From positions 1-64,000 of the forward strand of contig CAXBGS010000011.1 of the NCBI GenBank assembly GCA_963975425.1: a stretch of DNA of 64,000 nt, written 5' to 3'. The notes beneath the pieces are model-generated. The model was not told where the DNA came from, did no database searches, and saw only the letters and a list, made by a program, of their open reading frames with translations. A program made the translations under genes and the position numbers. The DNA is from CAXBGS01 sp963975425. GTDB lineage: Bacteria; Planctomycetota; Planctomycetia; Pirellulales; Pirellulaceae. This document shows, one piece after another, positions 47,473-57,122 of this stretch; positions within the stretch are counted from its first letter, which is position 1; every line of letters starts with the position of its first letter.

Positions 47473-48177
47473 ATGTCAGGCACGAATCCGAAGTCCGGCA
47501 CGAATCCGAACGATGAACCGCCGCCCCCCAACCCCGCTGGGACAGGTGCTTCCTCAGGTTCTGGTGCCGAAGGGCCCCGTTCGGACGCGACCGGTTCAGA
47601 TGGGGCCGGCAATCCTTATGGCGTCAACAATCCGTATGGTTCCAATGCATCAACGCCTTCACGATACGCCGAAGGTGAAATCCGCCTGCCGCCGAATCAG
47701 CAGCGAGGGATGGTCGGACAGGTTCCCATTGTCGGCGTGCTGATGATGGTCCAAGGTGTCTTGATGGTGCTGGTCGCCGTGGGAATCGCGTTGTACGCCG
47801 TGTTCATGCCTCAGTTCTTTGAAGAGATGCGACGAGACATGGCGGCCCAAGGCAATGGCACGCCGATGCCCGCGCAGATGGGAACATGGTTTTCGATCGG
47901 AACGGGCGTCGTCGCACTCGTTCTCGGTTGCATCGCCGGCTTGACGATCGTGTCTGGATTCCGACTGTTGAAATATCGCGGACGAACCCATGCCATCGTC
48001 ATGCTTTGCTGCGGAATGCTTTCGATCGCGACGTGCTATTGCTTTCCGACGGCGTTGGCACTTGCGGTCTATGGCCTGATCGTCCTACTTAGTGGACCCG
48101 TCACGCTCGCGTTCGATCTAAGCGAACAAGGCTATGATCCCCGCGAGATTCAAAAAGCTTTTTTGATGCTGCCCTAG
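47473..48177 (+). CDS. Membrane protein with disordered Pro/Asn/Gly N-terminus
   Basis: 234 residues. The first ~75 are low-complexity and include the repeats SGTNPK / SGTNPN and NPYGVNNPYGSN. Four membrane helices follow (from about 85), the first starting VGQVPIVGVLMMVQGVLMVLV. The C-terminus ends with DLSEQGYDPREIQKAFLMLP. Family not recognised. The next gene, 9 nt downstream, has the same layout (polar Pro/Asn start with DPYAVQP, then four helices), so the pair probably arose by duplication. Confidence 0.65.
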   Translation: MSGTNPKSGTNPNDEPPPPNPAGTGASSGSGAEGPRSDATGSDGAGNPYGVNNPYGSNASTPSRYAEGEIRLPPNQQRGMVGQVPIVGVLMMVQGVLMVLVAVGIALYAVFMPQFFEEMRRDMAAQGNGTPMPAQMGTWFSIGTGVVALVLGCIAGLTIVSGFRLLKYRGRTHAIVMLCCGMLSIATCYCFPTALALAVYGLIVLLSGPVTLAFDLSEQGYDPREIQKAFLMLP

Positions 48178-48186
48178 GATTCAATC

Positions 48187-48927
48187 ATGAACCCCGATCC
48201 GGAAAACCCATCAACGGACCAACCAGGGCCGCCGAACGATCCTTCACGAACTGCCTCAGCGACCAACACAAACGCAACGAGCATGGACCCGTATGCGGTT
48301 CAACCGCATCGCGCGTATGTCGATGGCGACGTATCGGTGCGGCCGACGGGACTGACGGTGATCGCAGTGATCAGCCTGCTGGCCGGAATTGTCGGGTTGT
48401 TGTCAGGGTTCTTTGGAGTGGCAGGATTGTTCCTCGGGGAAATGTTTGCCAACGTGGTTCAGCCTGCAGGCCCTGGGCAGGATCTGCAGCAAGCAATGCA
48501 AAAGGACATTAACGCCGTGACTCAAAAGTATTTTTGGGTCACGCTGCCATTGCTGTTGGCCGGAATGGTCGTCAGTGGCCTGATGGCCACCGGCGGGATC
48601 GGCATCCTCGCATCAAAATGCTGGTCCCGAGTTCTGCTGCGTCGGGTCTTGATGGTCGCGATCATCGTCGAATGCTTAAAAGCAGTGACACAGTTTTTAT
48701 CGCAACTGGAAATGGGGCCGATCATGCGAGAACACATGGGCAAGATCGCCAACAGTGGCAACAGTCCTGGCGGCGAAGCGATGGGCCAGATGATTCAGGT
48801 GATGACTTATTTTGGCATCGCATTCATGGCCGTTTGGACGATCATGAAAATCGCCTTGATGATTTGGGCGAGGGTTTATCTTAACCGCCCGGCCACCAAA
48901 GAGTTTTTTGACAAAGTGGCAAACTAG
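48187..48927 (+). CDS. Membrane protein, probable distant paralogue of the preceding gene
   Basis: 246 residues: a ~50-residue polar Pro/Asn/Thr-rich N-terminus, then about four helices (LTVIAVISLLAGIVGLLSGFFG; YFWVTLPLLLAGMVVSGLMA; VLMVAIIVECLKAVTQFL; YFGIAFMAVWTIMKIALMI). A soluble loop with Met/Gln-rich sequence lies between the first two. Co-transcribed with the gene in front. Function unknown. Confidence 0.65.
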   Translation: MNPDPENPSTDQPGPPNDPSRTASATNTNATSMDPYAVQPHRAYVDGDVSVRPTGLTVIAVISLLAGIVGLLSGFFGVAGLFLGEMFANVVQPAGPGQDLQQAMQKDINAVTQKYFWVTLPLLLAGMVVSGLMATGGIGILASKCWSRVLLRRVLMVAIIVECLKAVTQFLSQLEMGPIMREHMGKIANSGNSPGGEAMGQMIQVMTYFGIAFMAVWTIMKIALMIWARVYLNRPATKEFFDKVAN

Positions 48928-48930
48928 CGT

Positions 48931-50250
48931 TCACGCGCCGGAATGATCGGCGATTGCCATCGTGACGACACATCCGGTCGGACCGCCTGCCAACGTCACG
49001 TCGCCGTGATGCAGTTTCGCAATGCGATAAGCACGGCACAGCCCTAACCCCAACCCGCGCCCGGCTTCTCGGCCGCTGAAATAGGGATCAAAGGCGTGTC
49101 TGCGAGCATGATCGGTCAACCCTGGACCACTATCGGCCACATGGATCAGCCATCGTTGTTCATCTCGTACGATCGAAACCACGATCGTGCCTTCGCAACC
49201 GATTGCGTCGATTGCGTTGCGGACCAGCGCCCGCACCGCTTCGGAAATCATGACCCGATCAACGATAGCGGTCGCGTGCAGCGGATTTCCGGTAACGGGA
49301 TCTGGTTCGGACCGGATTTCCAGTCGGATCGCTTGCCGCTGCGTCTCTTCGGCAAACCCTTCGGCAACTTCACTTAATATCTGGCGCAGATCGGCGGTTC
49401 GACAGTCCGGCTGTGGTGGATTGGCGAAAAACATCAGGTCGGCGATCATTTCGTGAGCACGATACACCTGTTCGACGATGCGCTGCAGGACGGCGACACG
49501 CGATTCGTCTTTTTCGCCCCGCTGTAACTGCTGTGCGCGCGTGGAGATATTGGCCAGTGGATTGTTGATCTCGTGGCTGAGCCCATAAGCCAACTGCTTC
49601 AGTGCACCCAGTTTGCTGCGTCGCAGATGGTCATCAAAGGATTCCTGCATTGACGCTTGCCGCTGCATCATCCTGGCCAACGGCTGCAGCATTGTCGTGT
49701 CATCATCCGGCGCACGATCAGGAAAATCGTCGACGGTAATGGTCGGCCACTGTTGTTTCCACGCGTCCGGCACGCGCGGGCCAGCGACTTCTAACCACAG
49801 CGGTGCATCGTCCAGCCATTGCTCGATCGGCAATGTTTTGTAGTGGTCACGTAGTTTTCGCCAACGAACGCGATGGGCGTCAGAGATTTTGGGCGCACCA
49901 AAGAAGGCGTCGCCGCTGGCGAAACGCCCGACCAATTGATGTGCTAGGGAATCGGAGATTTCAGCCGTGGTCGCACTTTGCTCGGTAAAACAGAGTGCGG
50001 CAAAGATCATCAAAGGCGGATCGCTGCACAGCGCATGATGCAATCGATGCCGCGCCCCGACATCGTTTGCGTCGCCGCGACCGACCGCCAGAATCAGTTG
50101 TCCGATCGCTTCGGTTGTGGACGTGGAAAGCGGCAGCCACCAACGTTCGGACCCACGTCGTAAACACGGCAGCAACCCCATTGGGCCGTTTCTCCCACTG
50201 GCTCGTTCGCCGTTTTCAACAGGAACCGACAAGGCGGTCAGCGAACTCAC
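48931..50250 (-). CDS. Soluble sensor histidine kinase
   Basis: 439 residues from GTG 50250, one nucleotide after the stop of the response-regulator gene (a longer TTG start at 50301 would overlap it). The N-terminal ~235 residues show no transmembrane helix and no sensor domain I can name. The H-box is LAYGLSHEINNPLANISTRAQQL with the phosphorylated His; N-box NAIDAIG, and G-boxes DSGPGL and GRGLGLGLCRAY complete the ATPase domain. A cytoplasmic kinase, cognate to the adjacent regulator. Confidence 0.88.
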   Translation of the reverse strand: MSSLTALSVPVENGERASGRNGPMGLLPCLRRGSERWWLPLSTSTTEAIGQLILAVGRGDANDVGARHRLHHALCSDPPLMIFAALCFTEQSATTAEISDSLAHQLVGRFASGDAFFGAPKISDAHRVRWRKLRDHYKTLPIEQWLDDAPLWLEVAGPRVPDAWKQQWPTITVDDFPDRAPDDDTTMLQPLARMMQRQASMQESFDDHLRRSKLGALKQLAYGLSHEINNPLANISTRAQQLQRGEKDESRVAVLQRIVEQVYRAHEMIADLMFFANPPQPDCRTADLRQILSEVAEGFAEETQRQAIRLEIRSEPDPVTGNPLHATAIVDRVMISEAVRALVRNAIDAIGCEGTIVVSIVRDEQRWLIHVADSGPGLTDHARRHAFDPYFSGREAGRGLGLGLCRAYRIAKLHHGDVTLAGGPTGCVVTMAIADHSGA

Positions 50251-50251
50251 G

Positions 50252-50839
50252 CTAGTTCGCCACGCCGCGCTCGATCTCCAACAAGTCGCATGACCGTGCA
50301 ATCAAATCTTCGATTGCAAACGGTTTTTGCATGAAGTCGTTTGCGCCGGCGGCTTTGAGTCCATCGACCTTACTGTGTTCGACCATGCCCGAGATGCACA
50401 GAATTTTGACCATGTCCAGCGATGGATCACTGCGCACACGTTGGCAAACTTCTTTGCCGTTGATATCCGGCAGCATGACGTCCAAAACCACCAAGTCGGG
50501 CCGAAATTCTTTCACGCCCATCCCGGCATCGAAACCGTTATTGGCGGTCCGAATATCGAAACGACCGTCGCGTTCAAAGCCGTCTTGGATCAATTCGACC
50601 AAATCCTGATCGTCATCGACAATCAGAAGCTTCTTTTTGCCGCTCTCCAGAGCGTCGGTCGGAATCCCATTGTCCTTCATGAACAAATAAAGCTGTTCGC
50701 GAGGAATACGCCGAAATTTGCTGCCAGGAACTCGAAAGCCCTTCAACGATCCGTTGTCGAAACAACGAATGATTGTCTGCTGGCTTACTTTGCAAATTTT
50801 CGCCGCTTCGCCTGTTGTAAAGACCGTTTTCGTGGCCAT
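50252..50839 (-). CDS. Response regulator with N-terminal excisionase-type HTH and C-terminal receiver
   Basis: 195 residues from ATG 50839. Residues 5-55 (VFTTGEAAKICKVSQQTIIRCFDNGSLKGFRVPGSKFRRIPREQL) are a helix-turn-helix of the excisionase/MerR-like HTH_17 type. A receiver domain follows from 69: LLIVDDDQD, phospho-acceptor Asp120 in LVVLDVMLPD, Ser150 and Lys172 in MQKPFA. The order is inverted compared with common OmpR or NarL regulators. The frame extends upstream to 50998 but without sense. Pair with the kinase gene directly behind. Confidence 0.87.
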   Translation of the reverse strand: MATKTVFTTGEAAKICKVSQQTIIRCFDNGSLKGFRVPGSKFRRIPREQLYLFMKDNGIPTDALESGKKKLLIVDDDQDLVELIQDGFERDGRFDIRTANNGFDAGMGVKEFRPDLVVLDVMLPDINGKEVCQRVRSDPSLDMVKILCISGMVEHSKVDGLKAAGANDFMQKPFAIEDLIARSCDLLEIERGVAN

Positions 50840-51471
50840 GGCAGAAACCATCCTCCCTGCATGACGAGCCGTTTCCGATTGATTTGATTGTTCAACTCCG
50901 ATCAAACACCCGTCATCATTGATGCTTGAGTTTGACCGATTTTGAACGGACCAAGGTGAGCAACATTCAGCCAATCTGAACGCTACTGATCGAGACACCC
51001 GTCACGCGACATCCGTGCGTAAGCTGTCCTGATCTCTTCACCGAGAGCCCTCCTTTAGCAAACTGCCCGTTCTTCCGCACTAGCACATTACCGCGTTAAG
51101 GCACATTACCGCGTTAAGTTCGCAATGCAGCACTAATTTACGTGAAGAACGCAAGCAGCAAGAAGCTCCAAGCCCCTCTGCTTTACCAAGCTTGCCTGTT
51201 CCGCGAATTCTATCGATTTCAATTAATAGGTCAAGATCGATTTGCATCACGCAAGTGACGACGGCTCTTGGATTTACTGCAAAGTGAGCATTCGCTGCGA
51301 ATAAAGATCGATTTCCCAAGCACTCGCGCGCACGAATTTTTCCGGCCGAATTTTAGCGGCCCAACCCACCGCCACGGATGCTTTCAATTCGAACTCGGAT
51401 TGTTCACGTGATTGGCTCGAATCCTTCACGTGTTTCAATTGAAAGCCAACGCGTCGAGCGGGCGTGGATCA
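50840..51471. other. 630-base region without a convincing gene, upstream of the two-component pair
   Basis: Contains an 18-bp direct duplication (51083-51118) and AT-rich stretches that may hold the promoter of the regulator gene. A minus-strand frame of 79 codons (51080-51319) ends in the duplicated hexapeptide LNAVMC; I see no family, start site or codon pattern to support it. No RNA gene was found. Confidence 0.45.
51083..51118. repeat. Perfect 18-bp tandem duplication
   Basis: gcacattaccgcgttaag stands twice with no mismatch at 51083-51100 and 51101-51118, in the spacer between the two-component genes and mnmG. If the short minus-strand frame here were real, the duplication would lengthen its C-terminus just before a TAG. 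Confidence 0.95.
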
Positions 51472-53289
51472 CTACGCTTCTAGATGCGCGAGCACTAACG
51501 CGATGTCGGCGGGGGTGATGCCGCTGATGCGTTTGGCTTGATCGAGATTCCTGGGACGGATGCGCGTTAATTTTTCGCGTGCTTCGTTGCGAAGCGGCGT
51601 GATGCGAGTGTAATCGAACGATTCGGGGATCCGCTTTTCAGCCAATCGATGTTGTTTTTCAACTTCCATTTTTTGGCGCGTGATGTATCCCTCGTATTTG
51701 ATGTCGTATAGACATTGCTGTGCCGCCTCGGAATCGATTTCGCGAAGCCCATCGACGTGCGATGCGATCACGTCCCATGTCACTTCGGGCCGTCGCAGGT
51801 AGACATCAGCCGAAACGTTTTCGATTCGCGCCGCGGTCAGCAATTGCATCGCCCGCTGGATGTGACTGGTTTTCTCGGCAAAACGCTGACGACGTTCCGC
51901 GGTGATCAATCCCAAGGCATCGGCAGCTTCGGTTAGCCGGCGGTCGGCGTTGTCTTGCCGCAATAACAATCGATATTCGGCGCGACTGGTAAACATACGG
52001 TACGGTTCGTCCGTACCGGCTGTTACCAAATCATCCACCAAGACACCGATGTAGGCTTGATCGCGAGTGGGCAGCCATGGCTGCTGGCCGGCTACTTTTC
52101 TAGCGGCATTGAGTCCGGCAATCAGACCTTGCCCGGCGGCCTCTTCGTAGCCTGTTGTGCCGTTGATTTGCCCGGCCAGAAACAAGCCGCCGACGGCCTT
52201 GGATTCCAGATGCGACCAAAGCTGTGTCGGTGGACAGAAATCGTACTCGACGGCATATCCGTAACGCATGATCGATGCGTTCTGTAACCCGTCAATCACT
52301 CGGAACATCTGATCTTGAACGTCTCGCGGCAAGCTGGTCGAGATGCCGTTCACATAGACTTCTTCGGTGCCACGACCTTCCGGTTCCAAGAAAAGTTGAT
52401 GGCTGGACTTGTCGGCAAAGCGAACGACTTTGTCTTCGATCGATGGACAATAGCGAGGACCAGTCGAGTTGATTTGCCCGCTGTACATCGGCGCGCGATC
52501 TAGATTGTTTCGGATCAGATCATGAACCGCCTCGTTGGTGTGCGCGATGTGACACGGCATTTGTTGAAGGTCAAGCTTGCCGGTCAAGTACGAAAACGGC
52601 TGAGGGTCGTCGTCGCCGGGTTGTTCTTCCACTTTCGAATAATCGATCGTGCGCGCGTTCAGCCGCGGCGGCGTTCCCGTTTTGAATCTTTCGATTTCGA
52701 AACCGAGACGATGCAGGGCGCCGCTGATTCCTTTGGTCGTGCCCTCCCCTGCCCTGCCACCGGCGGTCTTGGCATCGCCGGTGTGCATGATCGCTTGCAG
52801 GAATGTGCCTGTTGTTAAGACAACGGTCGGTGCGCGATATTCGGCATCACCGCGGACGGTCACCCCTTGAATCGTGACAACGCCATCGACTTCTTTGGTG
52901 ATCAAGTCTTCGACCGTTTCTTGGCGAAGGTCCAAGTTGGCTTGTTGCTCGATTTTCCACTTGATGTGATTCTGGTAGGCCTTTTTGTCCGCCTGAGCGC
53001 GGGGGCTGTGCATGGCCGGCCCTTTACGACGGTTCAACAACCGAAACTGGATGCCGGTTTCATCGATTGCCTGCCCCATCAATCCGCCCAACGCATCGAC
53101 TTCGCGAACGATTTGCCCCTTGGCCACGCCACCGATCGCAGGATTGCATGACATCTGGCCGACGGTGTCCAGGTTCGTCGTCAGCAGCGCGGTCTTCGCG
53201 CCCACACGTGCGGCGGCGGCGGCGGCCTCGGTGCCCGCATGCCCGGCACCGATCACGATGACGTCGTAGCGATAGGAATTCGTGCTCAT
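51472..53289 (-). CDS. mnmG: tRNA uridine-5-carboxymethylaminomethyl modification enzyme MnmG (GidA)
   Basis: FAD enzyme that with MnmE modifies the wobble uridine of several tRNAs. 605 residues: FAD motif VIVIGAGHAGTEAA (10-23), MSCNPAIGGVAKGQ, GTFLQAIMHTGD, GPRYCPSIEDKVVRF and QINGTTGYEEAAGQG, and the C-terminal helical domain with GYITRQ and ARITPADIALVL-like ending. Slightly shorter than E. coli MnmG (629) and complete. mnmE is not adjacent. Confidence 0.97.
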   Translation of the reverse strand: MSTNSYRYDVIVIGAGHAGTEAAAAAARVGAKTALLTTNLDTVGQMSCNPAIGGVAKGQIVREVDALGGLMGQAIDETGIQFRLLNRRKGPAMHSPRAQADKKAYQNHIKWKIEQQANLDLRQETVEDLITKEVDGVVTIQGVTVRGDAEYRAPTVVLTTGTFLQAIMHTGDAKTAGGRAGEGTTKGISGALHRLGFEIERFKTGTPPRLNARTIDYSKVEEQPGDDDPQPFSYLTGKLDLQQMPCHIAHTNEAVHDLIRNNLDRAPMYSGQINSTGPRYCPSIEDKVVRFADKSSHQLFLEPEGRGTEEVYVNGISTSLPRDVQDQMFRVIDGLQNASIMRYGYAVEYDFCPPTQLWSHLESKAVGGLFLAGQINGTTGYEEAAGQGLIAGLNAARKVAGQQPWLPTRDQAYIGVLVDDLVTAGTDEPYRMFTSRAEYRLLLRQDNADRRLTEAADALGLITAERRQRFAEKTSHIQRAMQLLTAARIENVSADVYLRRPEVTWDVIASHVDGLREIDSEAAQQCLYDIKYEGYITRQKMEVEKQHRLAEKRIPESFDYTRITPLRNEAREKLTRIRPRNLDQAKRISGITPADIALVLAHLEA

Positions 53290-53446
53290 AAAGCGGGAAT
53301 TTTTTGGTTATGTCGATTAATAGCAAAAGGGCGAAACGACCGAGACGAGCGTTTTTTTCAAGGCAGCCCCTGATTCTGCCGACTCGTGACGAATGGGACT
53401 AGTGCTGTCACAACTCGTTTTTTGCCTTCCAGGCCCGGTCGACCTC

Positions 53447-55777
53447 ATGCGATTTGCCAATCAATCGACCTATTTCGCCGCTCTCGTCATGGGAGCGACG
53501 CTTATTCTAGTTAGCGCTCGCACCGCAACGGCTCAGCAACCCGGTCGAAATGCGGCGGTGGTCCGCGTGACCGATGACTTGCCGTTCGCCCCGAGCCCCA
53601 GTGCAGCGGCACCTACGAAATCGTTGGCAGCCGACGAGATGCCATCACTGTTCAAAGGGCTTTCCAAGGACACGGTGATCTGGCCGACTCGCACCTTCGC
53701 GATCCCCTTTCACGTTGAATCGGTCGACGGACAAGCGGTCCAGGTCCAGTTGCTGGTCTCCCGCGGGCCGGGAAACCAATGGCGGCTCGTCGATCAAAAA
53801 CCGTCGACCGAAAACGAGTTTCCGTTCCAAGCGACCGACGACGGCCTGTATTGGTTCGCGACGCGGACACTTGATCAATCTCAGCTTGACCAATCCCAGC
53901 CAGCCTTGGTCGAGCCCGTTGCGGCGCAGCTGAAGATCTTTGTGGATTCGACCAATCCACAAGTCGACTTGGTCGCCGACGCGGATGCCAGCGGACGCGT
54001 GACCGCACAGGTGAGACTTGATGACACCACGCCGCTGCGCAGCGTTCAATTGCACTATGTCACCGACACCATCCGGCAATGGCAGCCGATTGATGTCTCC
54101 GCGCTCGGTGCCTCTGGAAATGTCGTGTTCCAACCCCGTGAGTCCTGGCAACAACTTTCACTGCAAGCCGTCGTGGTAGATTCAGCCGGACACCAAGAAA
54201 TTGTTTCGAAGTGGTTGCAACGCCCGCGCGTCGCCGCAGCCCCACGGACAACCGATTCGCCCGCATCGCTCGCGTCTCAAACCGCACAGTATCGAACGCA
54301 ATCGGAATATGCCGATTCAACGAGCTTGCAAGTTAGACCCGCCGCAACCGCGTTGCCGTCATCGGATACCGAAGCGGTCGGTGCGGTAACACCAAATACC
54401 GCGGACGCCGCAATTGACACCAAGTTGAACGTCGAGGAAACCGAGGCCGAACCGAGCGAGAGGATCGCTGCAAACCCGTACCGATCGTCGGCCTTGATGA
54501 ACGGATATCGTGGCGTAACTGCGGCGGACCATCCCGTTGCAACGAATCCGGTTCAGCTAAACCCGTACGGTTTGGCGGCCGGCCGCGTGCCGCCATCGCT
54601 GGCTCCATCCTTAGCCCCATCACCGGCGCGGCCAATGCCTCCGGCCACTTCGCCACCGCAAAGTGTCGCGTCGCCGCAAAGTGTCACGTCACCGCAGCAC
54701 AGCGTGGGCGGGACAGTGCCCTGGATGACGGGATCATTGCCAGCACCCGCATCACCGGATCAAGTCACTCAAGGTTTTGCCGGACCGATCACCAAGCCCG
54801 CAACCACCGCGCCACCGCGCAGCGACACATCGCTGGGTTCGGTCAAACCGGAATCGGCAAACGGGACGGCCCCGGCCGCGCGACCGCGCACGATCGCCGA
54901 CGCGATGCGGCCGATCTCAGAAAATCCGATCTTGGTCAAGACTCAGGCCGACACGATTGAAACCATCCCGACCCCGGAAACGGCGCAGCGCGATCCTGAT
55001 GCAGGATCAGCAAATCGGTCGGACGCTTCGAAATACGATGCCCGCAAATTGTCTGCACCCCAGTTCGACCCTGGCATGTGGGACGGGCGGGTCGTGACGC
55101 GTTTTAGTGATTCGAACCGTTTCAGTTTGGATTACGAACTCGAAGCGGTGGGTGCCAATGGCGCCAAGGCAATCGAGTTGTGGGCGACCACCGATGGCGG
55201 TAAGAGCTGGGACCGCTGGGGCAGCGATCCGGACTTGGCCAGCCCGTTTGACATCGAAACCAAGGAAGAAGGCGTCTTTGGGTTTCGCATCGTCGTGGTC
55301 GGTCAAAACGGTCTTACCACACCACGGCCCATGTCGGGCGAGACTCCCGATATCGTGATCGTGGTGGACCGAAAAAAACCCGATGTCCGCATCACCGGTG
55401 CATCGTATGGCGAAGGCGACCGCGTGGGCGCGTTGGTCATCCGTTATGCGTGCACGGACTTGCACTTGATGCCGCGACCTATCGCATTGTCATTCAGCGA
55501 TACACCAGACGGTCCGTGGACCACGATCGCTGCGGGTCTTCAAAATCACGGCGACTACGTGTGGCCCGCCGATCCGCAACTGCCACGCAAACTGTACCTG
55601 CGAATTGACGCGACCGACCGGGCCGGCAACGTCGGGTCCTACGTTTTGGACCGCGCCATCGACGCCCAAGGCTTAGCACCGCGGGCGCGAATTCGAGGAT
55701 TCCAAACCCTCAGTGGCGCCGCCCCACCGATGGCAAACCAACAGACGGCGGAACGCCCTCGCGCCACATTTAAATAG
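53447..55777 (+). CDS. Large secreted protein with Ig-like/Asp-box segments
   Basis: 776 residues from ATG 53447, giving a signal peptide ending ...TATAQQ (the frame opens at 53393). Two related beta-rich parts flank a low-complexity Pro/Ser/Ala middle (about 380-500) with repeats such as SLAPSLAPSPARP and SPQSVTSPQ. The C-terminal part has IELWATTDGGKSWDRWGSD, a BNR/Asp-box-like pattern, and two Ig- or fibronectin-like units (KPDVRITGASYGEGD; LYLRIDATDRAGNVG). No catalytic domain recognised. The terminal codons and stop are part of a 19-bp tandem array. Confidence 0.72.
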   Translation: MRFANQSTYFAALVMGATLILVSARTATAQQPGRNAAVVRVTDDLPFAPSPSAAAPTKSLAADEMPSLFKGLSKDTVIWPTRTFAIPFHVESVDGQAVQVQLLVSRGPGNQWRLVDQKPSTENEFPFQATDDGLYWFATRTLDQSQLDQSQPALVEPVAAQLKIFVDSTNPQVDLVADADASGRVTAQVRLDDTTPLRSVQLHYVTDTIRQWQPIDVSALGASGNVVFQPRESWQQLSLQAVVVDSAGHQEIVSKWLQRPRVAAAPRTTDSPASLASQTAQYRTQSEYADSTSLQVRPAATALPSSDTEAVGAVTPNTADAAIDTKLNVEETEAEPSERIAANPYRSSALMNGYRGVTAADHPVATNPVQLNPYGLAAGRVPPSLAPSLAPSPARPMPPATSPPQSVASPQSVTSPQHSVGGTVPWMTGSLPAPASPDQVTQGFAGPITKPATTAPPRSDTSLGSVKPESANGTAPAARPRTIADAMRPISENPILVKTQADTIETIPTPETAQRDPDAGSANRSDASKYDARKLSAPQFDPGMWDGRVVTRFSDSNRFSLDYELEAVGANGAKAIELWATTDGGKSWDRWGSDPDLASPFDIETKEEGVFGFRIVVVGQNGLTTPRPMSGETPDIVIVVDRKKPDVRITGASYGEGDRVGALVIRYACTDLHLMPRPIALSFSDTPDGPWTTIAAGLQNHGDYVWPADPQLPRKLYLRIDATDRAGNVGSYVLDRAIDAQGLAPRARIRGFQTLSGAAPPMANQQTAERPRATFK

Positions 55778-55876
55778 CCTGGCCACATTTAAATAGCCTG
55801 GCCACATTTAAATAGCCTGGCCACATTCAAATAGGCTGGCCACATTTCAAGAGCCTCACCCCGCTTCAATACACTG
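55763..55876 (+). repeat. 19-bp tandem array at the 3' end of the Ig-like gene, decaying with distance
   Basis: gccacatttaaatagcctg starts at 55763, 55782 and 55801 without change; the unit at 55820 has two changes, the unit at 55839 more, and that at 55858 is barely recognisable. The first unit holds the last codons and TAG stop (55775-55777); units two to four each repeat a TAG. Divergence rises with distance from the gene. Confidence 0.95.
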
Positions 55877-56057
55877 GGCGATACTTCAATCGCATGAGCG
55901 AAATCGCAAACGCTTCAACCGCATTGACTGCGTCACCGGTTTGTCAACGACCGCATTGACGCAAATATTGGCATTGTCCATCTCGCCCACTTGCCAACCC
56001 AACCGTTTATGGCGTGCAATACATCCTGTTCATTGGAATAGATGACCAGGAATATCG

Positions 56058-57092
56058 ATGCCGATTTCACACGCGTTTGACTTTTTGACTGCGACCGATC
56101 ATTCACAGCCTGCTGTTGCGGCCGTGTTTGGCAGCGATACGACGCTGCGAACTTGGTCAATCGCCGCGTTGACCGAAGCGGGCGATGTGACGCAGGTCGA
56201 TGGTGAAACGACACGCTGGTCGGACCTGCGGGACGACTTGGCGACGGCGTCACTGTTCGACATGGGCGGCAAGCGAACCATCGTCATTCGCGACGCCGAC
56301 AAGTTCGTCACCAACCATCGGCCCGAACTGGAATCCTTTGCCGCAAAACCAGGCTCAGCTTGCCGATTGGTTTTAGACCTCAGTTCGCTCGCATCGAACA
56401 CCCGCTTGTACAAAGCGATTGATAAAGATCATCGACTGGTCGTGTGCAACGCATCCACTGACAAAAAGCTGGGCATCACGGCGGCGTCACGGCGAAAGTT
56501 CTTGACCGGTTATGTCGCCGGCCGGCACCAAGCGAAACTGGCCAACGCGGCGGCCGATGCCCTGATTGAAATGTTGGGGGAAGAGATTGGCATGCTGGAT
56601 ACCGACATCGCGAAGCTTGCCCTCTATTGCGATCCCGGCGAAACAATTGACGAAGCCTTGGTCCGTGAAGTCGTCGCGGGTTGGCAAGGCAAAACGGTTT
56701 GGCAAATCACGGCCGCGATCGCATCGGGCGATGCAGCGGAAGCGCTGCGACAGTTGGACAAGCTGATGAGCGGAGGGCAAAAGCCGATCGCGTTGTTGCC
56801 ACAGATCGCCTGGTCGCTGCGGCGGCTGGGCATGGCCACAGCGGTTGTCGAACATCGCGAACGCGGTGGGCGTTCCTGGCAACTCGAAGACGCTCTATCG
56901 GTGGCCGGCATCCACCGTCCGTCGGACATCCAGCAGGCGAAGAAACAAATGAAGGGACTCGGCCGCGAGCGAGCGAGACAGTTGCTGCCTTGGCTGCTCG
57001 ATGCCGACTTGCGGCTGAAAGGTACTCACAGCGCTGACGGACGCGACCGTTTTCTCTTGGAACAGTTCGTGACCAAATTAGCCAAGTCTTAG
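56058..57092 (+). CDS. holA: DNA polymerase III subunit delta
   Basis: Opens the sliding clamp within the clamp-loader complex. 344 residues: an N-terminal AAA-type region with AAVFGSDTTLRTWSIAAL, DLATASLFDMGGKRTIVIRDADKFV and LVLDLSSLASNTRLYKAI, and the C-terminal collar domain (LLPQIAWSLRRLGMATAVV, RAGIHRPSDIQ-like SVAGIHRPSDIQQAKKQMKGL). Weakly conserved family, but the SLFDMGGKRTIVIRDADKF segment and length are typical. Confidence 0.88.
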   Translation: MPISHAFDFLTATDHSQPAVAAVFGSDTTLRTWSIAALTEAGDVTQVDGETTRWSDLRDDLATASLFDMGGKRTIVIRDADKFVTNHRPELESFAAKPGSACRLVLDLSSLASNTRLYKAIDKDHRLVVCNASTDKKLGITAASRRKFLTGYVAGRHQAKLANAAADALIEMLGEEIGMLDTDIAKLALYCDPGETIDEALVREVVAGWQGKTVWQITAAIASGDAAEALRQLDKLMSGGQKPIALLPQIAWSLRRLGMATAVVEHRERGGRSWQLEDALSVAGIHRPSDIQQAKKQMKGLGRERARQLLPWLLDADLRLKGTHSADGRDRFLLEQFVTKLAKS

Positions 57093-57122
57093 TCGCGACA
57101 CGAATCAGCGACCGAACCCGGA

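Noticed and set aside
51080..51319. Possible 79-residue gene on the minus strand
   Set aside because: No recognisable domain, no good start context, and the C-terminus is just a translated 18-bp duplication; kept only as a repeat.
55763..55876. CRISPR array
   Set aside because: Units are directly adjacent with no spacers, only 19 bp long, and include a protein's stop codon; no cas genes are nearby.
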